Assembly (NCBI RefSeq): GCF_001618955.1
Contig: NZ_LVYV01000001.1
Coordinates: forward strand, 565,501-629,500
From: Tardiphaga robiniae
GTDB lineage: Bacteria > Pseudomonadota > Alphaproteobacteria > Rhizobiales > Xanthobacteraceae
Direction of reading: 5' to 3'
DNA length: 64,000 bases
In this document: positions 52,006-61,115 of the stretch, in pieces
How the letters are laid out: each line of letters opens with the position of its first letter
How positions within the stretch are numbered: the first letter of the stretch is position 1
Made by a program: the position numbers and the translations under genes
The notes under the pieces: model-generated
Seen by the model: the letters and a program-made list of their open reading frames with translations, nothing else
Told to the model about the DNA's origin: nothing
Database searches by the model: none

Positions 52006-53652
52006 ATGAACGAGCCGAGCCTGATCCTCACCGGAGGTCGCATTTTCTGCGGCCTCAACGAAGGCTTCGTCGAAGCGATCGCGACCAAGGACGGCCGCGT
52101 GCTGGCGACGGGCAGCGCAGAGACAATCGCCGAGCTTGCCGGCCCGGATACGCGCATCATCGAACTCGCCGGTCGTACCGCCATCCCCGGCCTGAACGAT
52201 GCGCATATGCATCTGCTGCCGCTCGGCCTGACCATGACCGAGATCAATCTGCGGCCGGAGACCGGCGCCAACAGCATCGGCGAGATCCTGCGCCGCGTCG
52301 CCGAGAAGGCCAAGACGGCCAAGCCCGGCGAATGGATCAATGGTCGCGGCTATGACCATTACGAACTCGCGGAAAAGCGCCACCCCACCGCGGAAGAGCT
52401 TGATCAGGTCGCGCCGAACAATCCGGTCTATCTCAAGCGCACCTGCGGCCATGTCGCCGTGATCAATACGCAGGCGATGCGCGCGGCCGGCATCGGCCAC
52501 AACACGCCGCAGCCCGACGGCGGCATGATCGAGCGCCGCGACAACAAGCTGACAGGCCTGCTGGCCGAACGCGCGCTGCGCCTGATTGTCGATGCCGCGC
52601 CGAAACCAAGCGCCGAGCGCTTGCGAGACGCGATCGATAGCGCCGGCCGGTTCATGCTCTCGCAGGGTTTTACCAGCGTGATGGACGCCGCGGTCGGCAT
52701 GACCGCGGGCATGGCTGAGATCGAGGCCTATGAAGACATGGCCAGGGACGGCTCGCTGCCACTGCGCACCTGGGTCTGCATCTACGGGAACACCGATGGC
52801 ATCGGCGATCAGGCACATGCTGCAGGTTATCGCTTCGGCCGCGAGGTCGGCATGCTGCGCTACGGCGCGATGAAAGTGTTTGGCGACGGCAGCGCCGGCG
52901 GCCTCACCGCTGCGATGTCCGAGCCCTATCTGGTTGGCGATCCCGATAACCGCGGCATCTTCTGCTACACCGACAAGGAAATGCACGACTATCTCGCGCA
53001 TTATCATGACCTCGGCTACCAGCTCGCGATCCACGCCATCGGCGATGCTGCCATCGAGCAGGTGCTGTCGGGTATCGAGAAAGCGGGTACGGCGGAGAAC
53101 CCTATCCTTGGCCGCCGCCATCGCATCGAGCATTGCGGCTTCCTGAGCGACGGCCAGATCGCGCGCATGGCAGCCTCGGGCATCGATCCGGTCCCGCAGC
53201 CGATCTTCATGTATGAATTCGGCGACCTCTACATCACCAATCTCGGTCAGGCGCGCACCGACGTGGCCTATCCGATGCGCAAGTGGTTCGACGCCGGTCT
53301 GCATCCGGCCGCAAGCTCGGATGCACCAGTCTCCACCACCGATCCATTCAAGAACCTGTTCACGATGACGACGCGCATGTCCAACCGCCACACGGTGCTC
53401 GGCGAAGGGCAGAGGCTGTCGATGGCGGAAGCGATCCACGCCTACACTTACTTTGGCGCCTATACGCAATTCGCCGAAGAGCGCGTCGGCCGTCTGGTGC
53501 CGGGCCAGCTCGCCGATATCGCCGTGCTCAGCCACGACGTCTTCACCTGCGCGCCCGAAGAAGTCGAGAAAGACACCCGCTGCGATCTCACCATTCTGGG
53601 CGGCGACGTCGTCTTCGACAGACTGGGTCAAGTCGCGATCGCCGCCGAATAA
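52006..53652 (+). CDS. YtcJ-like amidohydrolase
   Basis: A 548-residue amidohydrolase of the YtcJ-like subgroup. The metal-binding HxH is in NDAHMHLLPLG near residue 67, with further His in LAIHAIGD and RRHRIEHCGF and the Asp in ASSDAPVST. The start at 52006 has AAGGTGG eight bases upstream; the ATG two codons earlier is too close to that site. Members hydrolyse amides such as formamides or N-substituted lactams. It is divergent from the nitrile hydratase accessory gene, and an amide/nitrile theme is possible but unproven. Confidence 0.87.
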   Translation: MNEPSLILTGGRIFCGLNEGFVEAIATKDGRVLATGSAETIAELAGPDTRIIELAGRTAIPGLNDAHMHLLPLGLTMTEINLRPETGANSIGEILRRVAEKAKTAKPGEWINGRGYDHYELAEKRHPTAEELDQVAPNNPVYLKRTCGHVAVINTQAMRAAGIGHNTPQPDGGMIERRDNKLTGLLAERALRLIVDAAPKPSAERLRDAIDSAGRFMLSQGFTSVMDAAVGMTAGMAEIEAYEDMARDGSLPLRTWVCIYGNTDGIGDQAHAAGYRFGREVGMLRYGAMKVFGDGSAGGLTAAMSEPYLVGDPDNRGIFCYTDKEMHDYLAHYHDLGYQLAIHAIGDAAIEQVLSGIEKAGTAENPILGRRHRIEHCGFLSDGQIARMAASGIDPVPQPIFMYEFGDLYITNLGQARTDVAYPMRKWFDAGLHPAASSDAPVSTTDPFKNLFTMTTRMSNRHTVLGEGQRLSMAEAIHAYTYFGAYTQFAEERVGRLVPGQLADIAVLSHDVFTCAPEEVEKDTRCDLTILGGDVVFDRLGQVAIAAE

Positions 53653-54360
53653 AGGGAGCGCAAGACGCTGCGCTGAGCAATCCAGCGCATTCTTCTTGCG
53701 ATCCCGATTCTGGTCTATGGGTGTCTGGTCGGCTGGTCCTGATGCAGGTAATGCCGACCAGAGCGGATCTCGACATCGAGCTGAAGCGCCAAACGCGCAC
53801 GGGAGATGTCGTCATGACGATCACGGTCATCCGCAATGCCGACTATATCGTTGCGCAAGCTGACGGAAATCTCGCCGCTGTCGTTCCCGCTGGCCTGACA
53901 GAGCGCGCATGACAGCAAATTTCAGTCTTCAGCGCCTTGTAACAGACACACCTTCGGCCCGAGCTCGCAAAGCGACTGGCGCTATATAAGAGATCCCGCG
54001 GCGCTGCTGCCCAAATCGCAAGCGGAGGCGCGATTTGGCTGACGGAGAGAGTGTCCGTTGAAGTTTCGTCTGCTGGGCTCGGCGCAAGCCGCAGATGTTT
54101 GCGAAAGCCCTTAGTCCATAGTCTTTAATTGGCCCGACATTCAGGGTTTTCCATTCAAAGGCAGTGCGTGCAGTTCCCTCGCCAATCTAAGGTGATGACC
54201 CGATACTTCAGATGGGACGGGAGAATAGTTTCGGAGCGTGCGCCTCCATCAGACGGCACCGCGACGACCGTGTGTTGGACGCCGGTGCTGAAGGAGGCGC
54301 GGAACAACGCGAATGATCCGCACCCACGCATGGGTGATTACACTGGTCGAGGAAGAGGCG
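53653..54360. other. Gap with at most one doubtful short reading frame
   Basis: About 700 bases. A 56-codon frame from the ATG at 53742 (MQVMPTRADLDIELKRQTR, ending at 53912) has no clear ribosome site and no recognised family. The rest, from 53913 to 54360, has no gene-like frame and lower codon bias. It may contain promoter elements for the gene at 54361. Confidence 0.45.
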
Positions 54361-54891
54361 ATGGCGGCATCCAGCAGGTTTGAAATCAGTATTCTGAAAC
54401 ACGATGAGCAAGAAATCATTCTCGCTACTCATCATCCCGCCATCGGAGAATTAGCGCGCGAGAAGCTCGAGAGCCTTCGTTCGAGGCTACGGGATCTCCA
54501 TGGCAGGGAGCATACCCTCGCGCGACATCGACAGCGTGAGGCAAGAGGAAAAGCCGAACCCAGAGGTAATAGCTTTTCGGGAACGGCCGAGCATGCAACT
54601 CAGCGCAAGCAGGTCTTCGTTGCCGCTATCAAACGCCTCAACAAGGAGCTAAAGCGCCTGCAGAAATTCGAAGCGAGAAGGGAACTCGGAGAGGCCGCGC
54701 GGCGCGCATTAGCCCTGCGGCGGGCACAGCAGTTCACAAGACCGCATAATGATCTTCGCCCTAGCGAAGGAATGCGATCCATCCCGAACCAGCGCCGGAA
54801 TACCAAGATCCCCCCTTCAAGGATTGGAAGGGTGTCGCAGGCCAATAAACGCGCGCAGGCTCGGCGAGACGCCAGTCGCGGAAGCAGTTGA
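54361..54891 (+). CDS. Hypothetical basic coiled-coil protein
   Basis: A 176-residue protein starting at the ATG with GAGGAAGAGG upstream. Residues 1-60 look folded (FEISILKHDEQEIILATHHPAIGELAREKLESLRSRLRDLHG); the middle (KQVFVAAIKRLNKELKRLQKFEARRELGEAARRALALRRAQQF) is a basic helix or coiled coil; the tail is Arg/Ser-rich and disordered. No family recognised. A downstream frame overlaps its end. Confidence 0.5.
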   Translation: MAASSRFEISILKHDEQEIILATHHPAIGELAREKLESLRSRLRDLHGREHTLARHRQREARGKAEPRGNSFSGTAEHATQRKQVFVAAIKRLNKELKRLQKFEARRELGEAARRALALRRAQQFTRPHNDLRPSEGMRSIPNQRRNTKIPPSRIGRVSQANKRAQARRDASRGSS

Positions 54892-55036
54892 AACCGCGCA
54901 CGGGGAATTGCGCGACGAACTGAGGGCAATCTCTCGCATCCGCAAGATCCTCAATCAGCTCGCGATTGATAAGCTGTGGCTGGGGCGACGGTTGGAAGCA
55001 TCCCCAGGGCAGCCCCGGGCTCAAGTATCGCGCTAA
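54749..55036 (+). CDS. Possible small gene or frameshifted continuation
   Basis: A 95-codon frame that overlaps the end of the previous gene. Only its second half (EAVETAHGELRDELRAISRIRKILNQLAIDKLWLGRRL) is protein-like, and no ribosome site precedes its ATG. It may be a separate small gene starting internally, or the remnant of a C-terminal part lost by a frameshift. Confidence 0.28.
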   Translation: MIFALAKECDPSRTSAGIPRSPLQGLEGCRRPINARRLGETPVAEAVETAHGELRDELRAISRIRKILNQLAIDKLWLGRRLEASPGQPRAQVSR

Positions 55037-55155
55037 ACAGCTACACGCACACGGGTGGGGGAGCCTTGCGGCAAAATATGCTGGTTTTCGGCGCGTTTCT
55101 GCTGAGACGCAGAACGCTGATATCGCCGACTAGGGCGGAGGGCTCACAGACCTAC

Positions 55156-55176
55156 GCGGCCTCCGTCGGAGGCCGC
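55156..55176 (+). terminator. Hairpin in the small-gene strip
   Basis: gcggcctcc (55156-55164) and ggaggccgc (55168-55176) around gtc form a perfect nine-base stem, followed by cgcttcgtttgta. It lies between the plus-strand frames ending at 55036 and the minus-strand DUF3551-like gene. The 360-base gap (54892-55252) holds nothing else I can assign apart from the doubtful frame. Confidence 0.4.
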
Positions 55177-55252
55177 CGCTTCGTTTGTATATGGAGGCTC
55201 CGTTGATCGGCTACGGGTCAATGGAGCGCCATTTCAATGACGATAAGAAGCC

Positions 55253-55471
55253 TTAACGGACGCGCTTGCGACAGGACGCACCTGTTCCGCTGACCGCTGC
55301 ACGGCATTGGTCGATCGTGTCATAACTACAATCGGTGCCCCGCGACTGTGATTTGGCACACCACGCCCTTCCCTTGGCTTCGCTCTGCGTGGTGACGAAT
55401 ACCATGCTCGCGCTCGCGAGTATCGTCGAAACAAGCAGGGACAATAAAAAACGCTTTTTCAGGTTCTGCAT
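55253..55471 (-). CDS. Small exported DUF3551-like protein
   Basis: A 72-residue protein with a signal peptide (KKRFLLSLLVSTILASASMVFVTTQSEA) and a short Cys-containing mature part (WCAKSQSRGTDCSYDTIDQCRAAVSG ... SC), the DUF3551 pattern. Four Cys residues could form two disulfides in the periplasm. AAAGGAGG precedes the ATG. The function of the family is unknown. Confidence 0.78.
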   Translation of the reverse strand: MQNLKKRFLLSLLVSTILASASMVFVTTQSEAKGRAWCAKSQSRGTDCSYDTIDQCRAAVSGTGASCRKRVR

Positions 55472-55631
55472 CGCATCCTCCTTTTCAATCCTCGAAATAA
55501 TGGATGACGCGATTGCATCACGATATCGGGTGTTAACCTGATCTGAGCCGCGGAATCACCCCTGCGATGACAGCAAAAGATCGTGATCCGCTGGAATGGC
55601 TATCGCAGGCGAAACGGTGCAATCGTGTCGC

Positions 55632-55916
55632 TCACCTGCAATAGCGATGCGATACCGGATGGGATCTTCCGCTCGATGCGCGGACCCAGCAACGACCATG
55701 GCGCCAGTAATAGCGGCTATGCCAATGTCGCCTGTGACTCCCCACGGCCGCGCCGGTGGCAGCACCGATGGCCGCACCGCGTCGCCCGCCGACAGCGCCG
55801 CCAATGATCGCACCGGACACTGCGCCACGTCCTGCTGCGCTTTGGGCAAGCGCATCCGCCAGCGGAACCACTGCAGACAGCGCGAGTAGAACTAGCAAGG
55901 CTGAGATCCGGCGCAT
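55632..55916 (-). CDS. Exported glycine-zipper protein
   Basis: A 94-residue protein: signal peptide (ISALLVLLALSAVVPLADALAQ), then a glycine-zipper stretch (GAVSGAIIGGAVGGRRGAAIGAATGAAVG, about 31-59) that favours membrane insertion or oligomerisation, and a C-terminal basic part with YWRHGRCWVR and HPVSHRYC. GGGAG precedes the ATG. Typical of small envelope proteins in Bradyrhizobium relatives; function unknown. Confidence 0.75.
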   Translation of the reverse strand: MRRISALLVLLALSAVVPLADALAQSAAGRGAVSGAIIGGAVGGRRGAAIGAATGAAVGSHRRHWHSRYYWRHGRCWVRASSGRSHPVSHRYCR

Positions 55917-56141
55917 TCGTAACTCCCTGACAATTTGATACTCTGTGACCGCTCAAACATCCCGATTTGAAATGCACTTCCAGAGCCAGAGCTATCGGGG
56001 AAAACCCTTGGTCGGTGCGCGTGACGCGCCCGGAGATCTCGCACGCCGTCATCTGGTAACGGAGCCAATGCCGACCGCATGTGTCAGCGCCTTACCAATT
56101 ATTCACTGGGACACGCCGCTCCTCCGAATTATTGGAGGCCG

Positions 56142-56345
56142 ATGCGATACTTTTTCCATATCCTGGACGGGCCGAAAGTTTTCCCCGATGAGATCGGAAG
56201 CCGCCTTTCAAATCCGAAGTTTGCGATAACGCAAGCGCGGGCCCTTGCTACGGAATTGGGCAAGGCCGGCGCGCTTTGCGGGTCCAGTCTGGTGTTCGTT
56301 CTCGACGAGAACGGCAACCGGATATTCAGATGCCGGGCCAACTGA
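56142..56345 (+). CDS. DUF6894-like small protein
   Basis: A 67-residue protein starting MRYFFHILDGPKVFPDEIG, matching the N-terminal pattern of the DUF6894 family of short cytoplasmic proteins, and ending with SLVFVLDENGNRIFRC. GGAGG lies four bases before the ATG, which decides this start over an ATG 21 codons upstream. Function unknown. Confidence 0.7.
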   Translation: MRYFFHILDGPKVFPDEIGSRLSNPKFAITQARALATELGKAGALCGSSLVFVLDENGNRIFRCRAN

Positions 56346-56592
56346 TGGACAGCCGCAAGGCGGACCATTTTAGTCCACACCGCGATCTCCTAACGAATTT
56401 GATAGATTTCTCCGCATCGAACGGTTTTGCATATGGCTGCCGTCGTATACGCGGATCGGGACGTCGCCAAAGAAGTTACTGAGTATCAGGGTAAAGCCCG
56501 ATACCCGCTCGGGTGCTTTCCCTTATATCTCCCGTCGCGTTTTAGTTTTTCCAGGCCATCTTGCACCACGTCGTCATTTACGAGGTTCGGTC

Positions 56593-58080
56593 GTGCGGGC
56601 CAGAATCTTCAGATTTGCAAAGATCCTGATGGCGTTTTTCGGCATCGTGCTGATGACGATCTTCGCTGTCCGCATCTACGATTCGCAGCGAGGACTGCCA
56701 CTCGAGACATGGCACACCTACGTTCCGCATGAGCTACATGCGAGCAAGCTGGATACTGCCGACTGGGCACAATATATGGCGGCTGAGGCGGAGCTTTTCG
56801 ACGAAGTCCAGCGCGAGGTATCGCAGAAGCTCGATGCGACAGAACGTGTGCCACCCAATCGGTATTTCGAAGGCAGCCCGGTCTATCCCCCGCATTTCGT
56901 GCAGGATTTCAACCGCTCCTTTGTGCTGGAGCCGAAGGGGAAGCCGATCGGAGCGGTCGTGCTTCTTCACGGCCTGACGGACTCTCCCTACAGCCAACGC
57001 CATATTGCGCGCTTCTACCGCGATCAAGGCTTCCTGGCGATCGTCCCAAGGCTGCCGGCACATGGCACAGTTCCGGCCGCGCTGACCGATATCGCGTGGG
57101 AAGACTGGATGGCTGCCACGCGGCTCGCGGTGCGGGAAGTAAAGAAGCGGATGGGCTCACCCGTGCCGCTGCATCTGGTGGGATTTTCCAATGGCGGTGC
57201 ACTGGCCATCATGTATGCGCTTGATGCCATCGACGACGAAAAACTGTCGCGACCCGACTGCCTGATACTGATCTCGCCGATGGTCGGCATCACCAGTTTT
57301 GCACGGTTTGCCGGCCTCGCGGGATTTCCGGCAATTCTGCCCGCCTTCGCCAAGGCCGCATGGCTCGACGTCGTTCCGGAGTTCAATCCCTTCAAGTACA
57401 ATTCATTCCCGGTAAACGGCGCGCGTCAATCGCATCTTCTGACCCGGGCTCTGCAAAGGAGGCTCGCGCGCTATGCGAGTGAAGGCAGACTGAGTCAGTT
57501 TCCACCCATCCTGACATTCCAGTCGCTGATGGATTTCACCGTCAGCACGCGGGCCATCGTCTCCGAGCTCTATGCCCATCTGCCTGCCAATGGGAGCGAA
57601 CTCGTTCTGTTTGACGTCAACCGCACCGCCCGATTTGGCCCCCTGCTCCGCACCAGCACCGATACCGCGCTGGCACGTATTGTACCGGGCGGCCCGCGGC
57701 GCTACCGCCTCGCCGTCATTACCAATTCCGGTGACAATAATGACGACGTGATCGAGCGTGTGACCGAGGCCGGCACTGTCGACGAGCATTCTCGCCCGAT
57801 CGGCCTGAACTATCCACGGGGCTTCTATTCGCTGTCGCACGTGGCGCTGCCATTTCCGGTCAGCGATTCTCTCTATGGGGCGGAGCCGGACAAGTCCGAG
57901 GATTTTGGCGAAAACCTCGGTACCCTGGCGCCGCGCGGAGAACGCAATGTGCTGATCGCCAGCCTCGACTCGCTGATGCGGGCGTCATCAAACCCGTTCT
58001 TCCCCTATATGGTCGGCCGGATCGGTGAGAGCATTCTCACCCCCGCAAAGACCGTCCTACCCACCCGGTTAAAGCGATGA
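56593..58080 (+). CDS. Membrane-anchored alpha/beta hydrolase (lysophospholipase-like)
   Basis: A 495-residue protein with an N-terminal membrane anchor (FAKILMAFFGIVLMTIFAV, about 8-26) and an alpha/beta-hydrolase fold. GAVVLLHGLTDSPYSQRHIARFYRDQGF (about 117-145) carries the oxyanion loop, and the nucleophile is in GFSNGG near 197. Candidate acid and His residues come later. Length exceeds the ~310 residues of simple lysophospholipases because of inserted segments. The start is a GTG at 56593. It probably hydrolyses an ester at the periplasmic face. Confidence 0.8.
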   Translation: MRARIFRFAKILMAFFGIVLMTIFAVRIYDSQRGLPLETWHTYVPHELHASKLDTADWAQYMAAEAELFDEVQREVSQKLDATERVPPNRYFEGSPVYPPHFVQDFNRSFVLEPKGKPIGAVVLLHGLTDSPYSQRHIARFYRDQGFLAIVPRLPAHGTVPAALTDIAWEDWMAATRLAVREVKKRMGSPVPLHLVGFSNGGALAIMYALDAIDDEKLSRPDCLILISPMVGITSFARFAGLAGFPAILPAFAKAAWLDVVPEFNPFKYNSFPVNGARQSHLLTRALQRRLARYASEGRLSQFPPILTFQSLMDFTVSTRAIVSELYAHLPANGSELVLFDVNRTARFGPLLRTSTDTALARIVPGGPRRYRLAVITNSGDNNDDVIERVTEAGTVDEHSRPIGLNYPRGFYSLSHVALPFPVSDSLYGAEPDKSEDFGENLGTLAPRGERNVLIASLDSLMRASSNPFFPYMVGRIGESILTPAKTVLPTRLKR

Positions 58081-58096
58081 CGACGAAAAATGACGA

Positions 58097-58570
58097 CTAT
58101 CGAAGAACGAGATTGGATATGCCCAGTGCCAGATTCAATCCGATCTGGCCCTCGACAGAGAGCGGCTGCAGCGTGATCGTACGGCGCGATCCGCCGACCA
58201 GGACGTTGGCACCGAGGCCCAGGCCGATGGCAACATTTCCGCTTGCGCCGACATAGCTGCCTCGCAATGTGCCGCGGCCGATATTACTGTTTCGCGCAAA
58301 GACACCCCAGAACAGTGTTCCTCCGCGCGTTACACCGACATCGAGGCCAACCCGTCTGATCGTGCCTCTGTAGTTATATTGCCGCGCAGCCACGCTCGAC
58401 AGGAAGACACATTGCATCTCCTGGCGTGAGCCAAGAACCAGCCCGACTCTCGGACCGGTGCTGCATGTCAGTCCGCCGACGCGAAAAAGCTGCTGCGCGT
58501 GAGCCGATGCGGGTAGCATCTGCGGAATCAGGAAGGCACATACCACCGTCAATAAGCGAATGCTGAACAT
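58097..58570 (-). CDS. DUF992 periplasmic protein
   Basis: A 157-residue protein with a signal peptide (SIRLLTVVCAFLIPQMLPASAHAQ) and the DUF992 beta-rich mature part (GGLTCSTGPRVGLVLGSRQEMQCVF, then GRGTLRGSYVGASGNVAIGLGLGANVLVGG and SVEGQIGLNLALGISNLVLR). GAGAGGGAA precedes the ATG. Common in Rhizobiales; function unknown. It is convergent with the hydrolase gene, 16 bases away. Confidence 0.85.
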   Translation of the reverse strand: MFSIRLLTVVCAFLIPQMLPASAHAQQLFRVGGLTCSTGPRVGLVLGSRQEMQCVFLSSVAARQYNYRGTIRRVGLDVGVTRGGTLFWGVFARNSNIGRGTLRGSYVGASGNVAIGLGLGANVLVGGSRRTITLQPLSVEGQIGLNLALGISNLVLR

Positions 58571-58665
58571 TTGCTTCCCTCTCGAAGCCGCGACAAAAAT
58601 AGTCTCACGTCTGCCGCACGAGGCTAGCCGTCAGCACGCAATAGTTAATCGGGAAAAACCCTGAA

Positions 58666-58759
58666 CAGGTCATGATGAGTACCCGGATTGCTCGGGAACA
58701 ATGACCTGGATTCAGATACGCGCAGCAACGCGCGCGCCCGCAGAAGATTCCAGGTCATT
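58666..58759 (+). promoter_or_regulatory. Attenuator-like leader with three mutually complementary segments
   Basis: caggtcat at 58666-58673, its complement inside aatgacctgga at 58700-58710, and tccaggtcatt at 58749-58759 mean the middle segment can pair with either flank (8-base or 11-base stem). It lies 200-290 bases upstream of the TerB-like gene in a 390-base gap with no gene. The arrangement resembles a switchable leader; function untested. Confidence 0.4.
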
Positions 58760-58958
58760 CGCAGGGACTGGCGGCTGCTTTGCCTTCCTTTTGGCCGAAT
58801 CCGGAAACCTTAAAATTCTGTAAGAAAGTTGCGGCGCCGATGGACGAACGCCATCTCCAGTTCAGACGATCGCTCCTGCAATTTCCTGTATATCGCAGGC
58901 CCGGATGGCGGGCCGCAAGAGCACAGTCATCGTCGTTCCTGGAGAGAGTGGTCGGGTG

Positions 58959-59438
58959 ATGTTTGGATCAATCAAGGCATTCATCTCGCGTGCGATCGAA
59001 GACGCCAGTCAACGGAAAAACGTCGAGCAGAGAGAGCTTCTCATCGTGACTGCGGCGTTGCTTATCCACGTTGCAACCGTCCATAGCGAGCTATCGGATA
59101 TCAGGCGCGCCAGATTGCACGCTATCTTCAAATCGCATTATGGGCTGGATGACGCGCCTACGACTCAACTGCTCGTTAATGCAGATGCACTCGCCCGTAG
59201 CGCGGTCGATCTTTATCGCTTTACCCGGCGGCTCAATGAGCTGCTCGATGACGATGGACGTCGACGGATCGTTCAACTGATGTGGGAGACCGTTTACGCG
59301 GATCAGCGGGTCAACGAATTTGAAGAGAATCTGATCTGGCGTGCGGCAGACCTTCTGGGTGTATCATCCCGGCAGCGCGTTGAACTGCGACAGCGTGTCA
59401 TCGCTGGCATAAAGAATTTGGCCGCAGTGTCAGCCTGA
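58959..59438 (+). CDS. TerB-like family protein
   Basis: A 159-residue helical protein of the TerB-like fold: KAFISRAIEDASQRKNVEQRELLIVTAALLIHVATVHSELSDIRR at the start and a C-terminal VNEFEENLIWRAADLLGVSSRQRVELRQRV with the acidic residues typical of the family. The ATG at 58959 (MFGSIKAF) is preferred; a longer reading from 58905 adds 18 residues. No other ter genes are near, so tellurite resistance should not be assumed. Confidence 0.78.
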   Translation: MFGSIKAFISRAIEDASQRKNVEQRELLIVTAALLIHVATVHSELSDIRRARLHAIFKSHYGLDDAPTTQLLVNADALARSAVDLYRFTRRLNELLDDDGRRRIVQLMWETVYADQRVNEFEENLIWRAADLLGVSSRQRVELRQRVIAGIKNLAAVSA

Positions 59439-59483
59439 CGACACCATCATCGCATCTCTAGAGATGTCGATTGTCCGGCATAC

Positions 59484-61115
59484 TCACTGGGCCAACAGTG
59501 TCGCTCCGAGAGCCAGTGTTAGTGCGAGCAGTGAAATTCCTGCCACATGCCATTGGCGGAGCATGCCCTCCGCTTGCTCGATGGTCTTGCCCCAGGCCGG
59601 AGCGATCTTCGCGCACCGGTCCAGAACCACGACGATATCTCCCTCGGGAATATGGGGCAGCCGTCGCACCCAGCGCCACAGCACTGCGGCCAAGATGGCG
59701 CCCAACAAAACCGGAAACAGCGCTTTCCACAGCAGCTCGGGCGCCAAGGGATTTGGCAACATTCCTTCGGGGACCGCGAGGAATAGCGCCCATGGTACGA
59801 TGAGCGACACTGCAGCAGTCGACAACCATGGCCAGAACAAGCTCGGCGCCGCTGTCGCCTCCTGATCTGTTGATACCGTCGTCACAAGGCCTCGTACGAA
59901 CTGCAGCATGAGCAGCGTCGTGCCGACAGCGGACAGCGTTGCAACCGTGTTGGCGGCCCCGTCCCCGAGCGGTCCGTCGACCACGATTTTTGCCAGGGCA
60001 CCGCCGGTCAGCGGGAGACCGCCAAGGCCGACTGCAATGATCGCCACAGGGAGAAGGATGGGCAACAGATATCGGCGACCGGTCGCGGCGATCACACCGA
60101 CGGAGAGAAACAGCGCGCCTTTGACCAGAACGTGGTTCGCAGAATAGAAGATCGCCGCCAGTGCAGTGCGGCCATCTCCGGCTATCATGCCCATACCAAT
60201 GACGGCCACGATGAATCCCATCTGGCTGACGCTGGAATAGGCCAGCACAACCTTGGGCCTGCGTTGCGTCATTCCAATCACCACCCCGTAGAGCGCCGCG
60301 AACAAGCCTGCAGCTGCGAGTACCGTCCCTGCATGGGGCAGTGCTGTGTCGAGGGGAAGAAAGCGGATCATTCCGAGGATGCTTGCCTTGACGGCTGCGC
60401 CACTCAGTACTGCGGCAGCCGGCGCCGGCGCTGCTGCATATGCCCGTGGCATCCAGACGTGAAATGGAACAAGGCCTGCCTTCATGCCAAAGCCTGCGAT
60501 CAATAGGCTGATGATCAGGTCGCGATGCGGCGACGTCGGTAGTGCGGCAGCGGCATCGCCGATTAACAGCCCATTGCCGGGAATATCCATCGCGAGCAAC
60601 ACGAAGGCGATGAGCAACAATGTCTCCGCCAGCAATCCAAGGCCGATATAGATCGCGCCGGCACGCCACGCTTCGGCCGTTTCATGCTGGATGATGAGGC
60701 CGCAGGCGCCAAGCGTCAGCATCGCCAGAAACAAATAGAAGCTCACCATGTCGGCAGCGAGAAATACACCGATGCAACCCGTCAGTGCGGTGAGCCAGCA
60801 CACGGCGAACCGCCCGCGGTTCGGCCTGCCCTGCAGATACGGTGACGCATAGGCACCGGCCGTGATCCACAGCAGCGCAGCAACGCCGAGCAGCAACGCC
60901 CCGGGGAGATCAAGAGCGAAAGTCAAATGCAGACGGGCCGGGCCGACGACAAGCGGAGAATCGTCCGAGACAAAAAGAACGGCCGCAAATGCAGGGATCG
61001 GAGCAAACGCCAGATACGAAGGCATTCGCAGCAATGCCATTGGCCAGAGGCAAGCCAGCAGCATCCCGAGCGGAAAGAGCAAGGCGAAAGCCAGCAAGGG
61101 ATAAGCCTCTATCAT
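59484..61115 (-). CDS. Mnh/Mrp-type antiporter, second MnhD/NuoN-like subunit
   Basis: A 543-residue membrane protein of the proton-translocating NuoL/M/N and MrpA/D family with about 14 hydrophobic segments. It has a central Lys/Glu-containing channel region, with FGMKAGLVPFHVWMPRAYAAAPAPAAAVLSG near residue 225 and VKGALFLSVGVIAATG near 330. The ATG at 61115 overlaps the previous gene by four bases; a reading from 61436 is not supported. It is a paralogue of the gene upstream. It may stand in for the missing MnhA large subunit. Confidence 0.82.
   Translation of the reverse strand: MIEAYPLLAFALLFPLGMLLACLWPMALLRMPSYLAFAPIPAFAAVLFVSDDSPLVVGPARLHLTFALDLPGALLLGVAALLWITAGAYASPYLQGRPNRGRFAVCWLTALTGCIGVFLAADMVSFYLFLAMLTLGACGLIIQHETAEAWRAGAIYIGLGLLAETLLLIAFVLLAMDIPGNGLLIGDAAAALPTSPHRDLIISLLIAGFGMKAGLVPFHVWMPRAYAAAPAPAAAVLSGAAVKASILGMIRFLPLDTALPHAGTVLAAAGLFAALYGVVIGMTQRRPKVVLAYSSVSQMGFIVAVIGMGMIAGDGRTALAAIFYSANHVLVKGALFLSVGVIAATGRRYLLPILLPVAIIAVGLGGLPLTGGALAKIVVDGPLGDGAANTVATLSAVGTTLLMLQFVRGLVTTVSTDQEATAAPSLFWPWLSTAAVSLIVPWALFLAVPEGMLPNPLAPELLWKALFPVLLGAILAAVLWRWVRRLPHIPEGDIVVVLDRCAKIAPAWGKTIEQAEGMLRQWHVAGISLLALTLALGATLLAQ

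Noticed and set aside
51964-53631. 555-codon minus-strand frame opposite the YtcJ-like gene
   Set aside because: The plus-strand gene has the metal-binding motifs of its family; the antisense frame has none and shows shadow composition.
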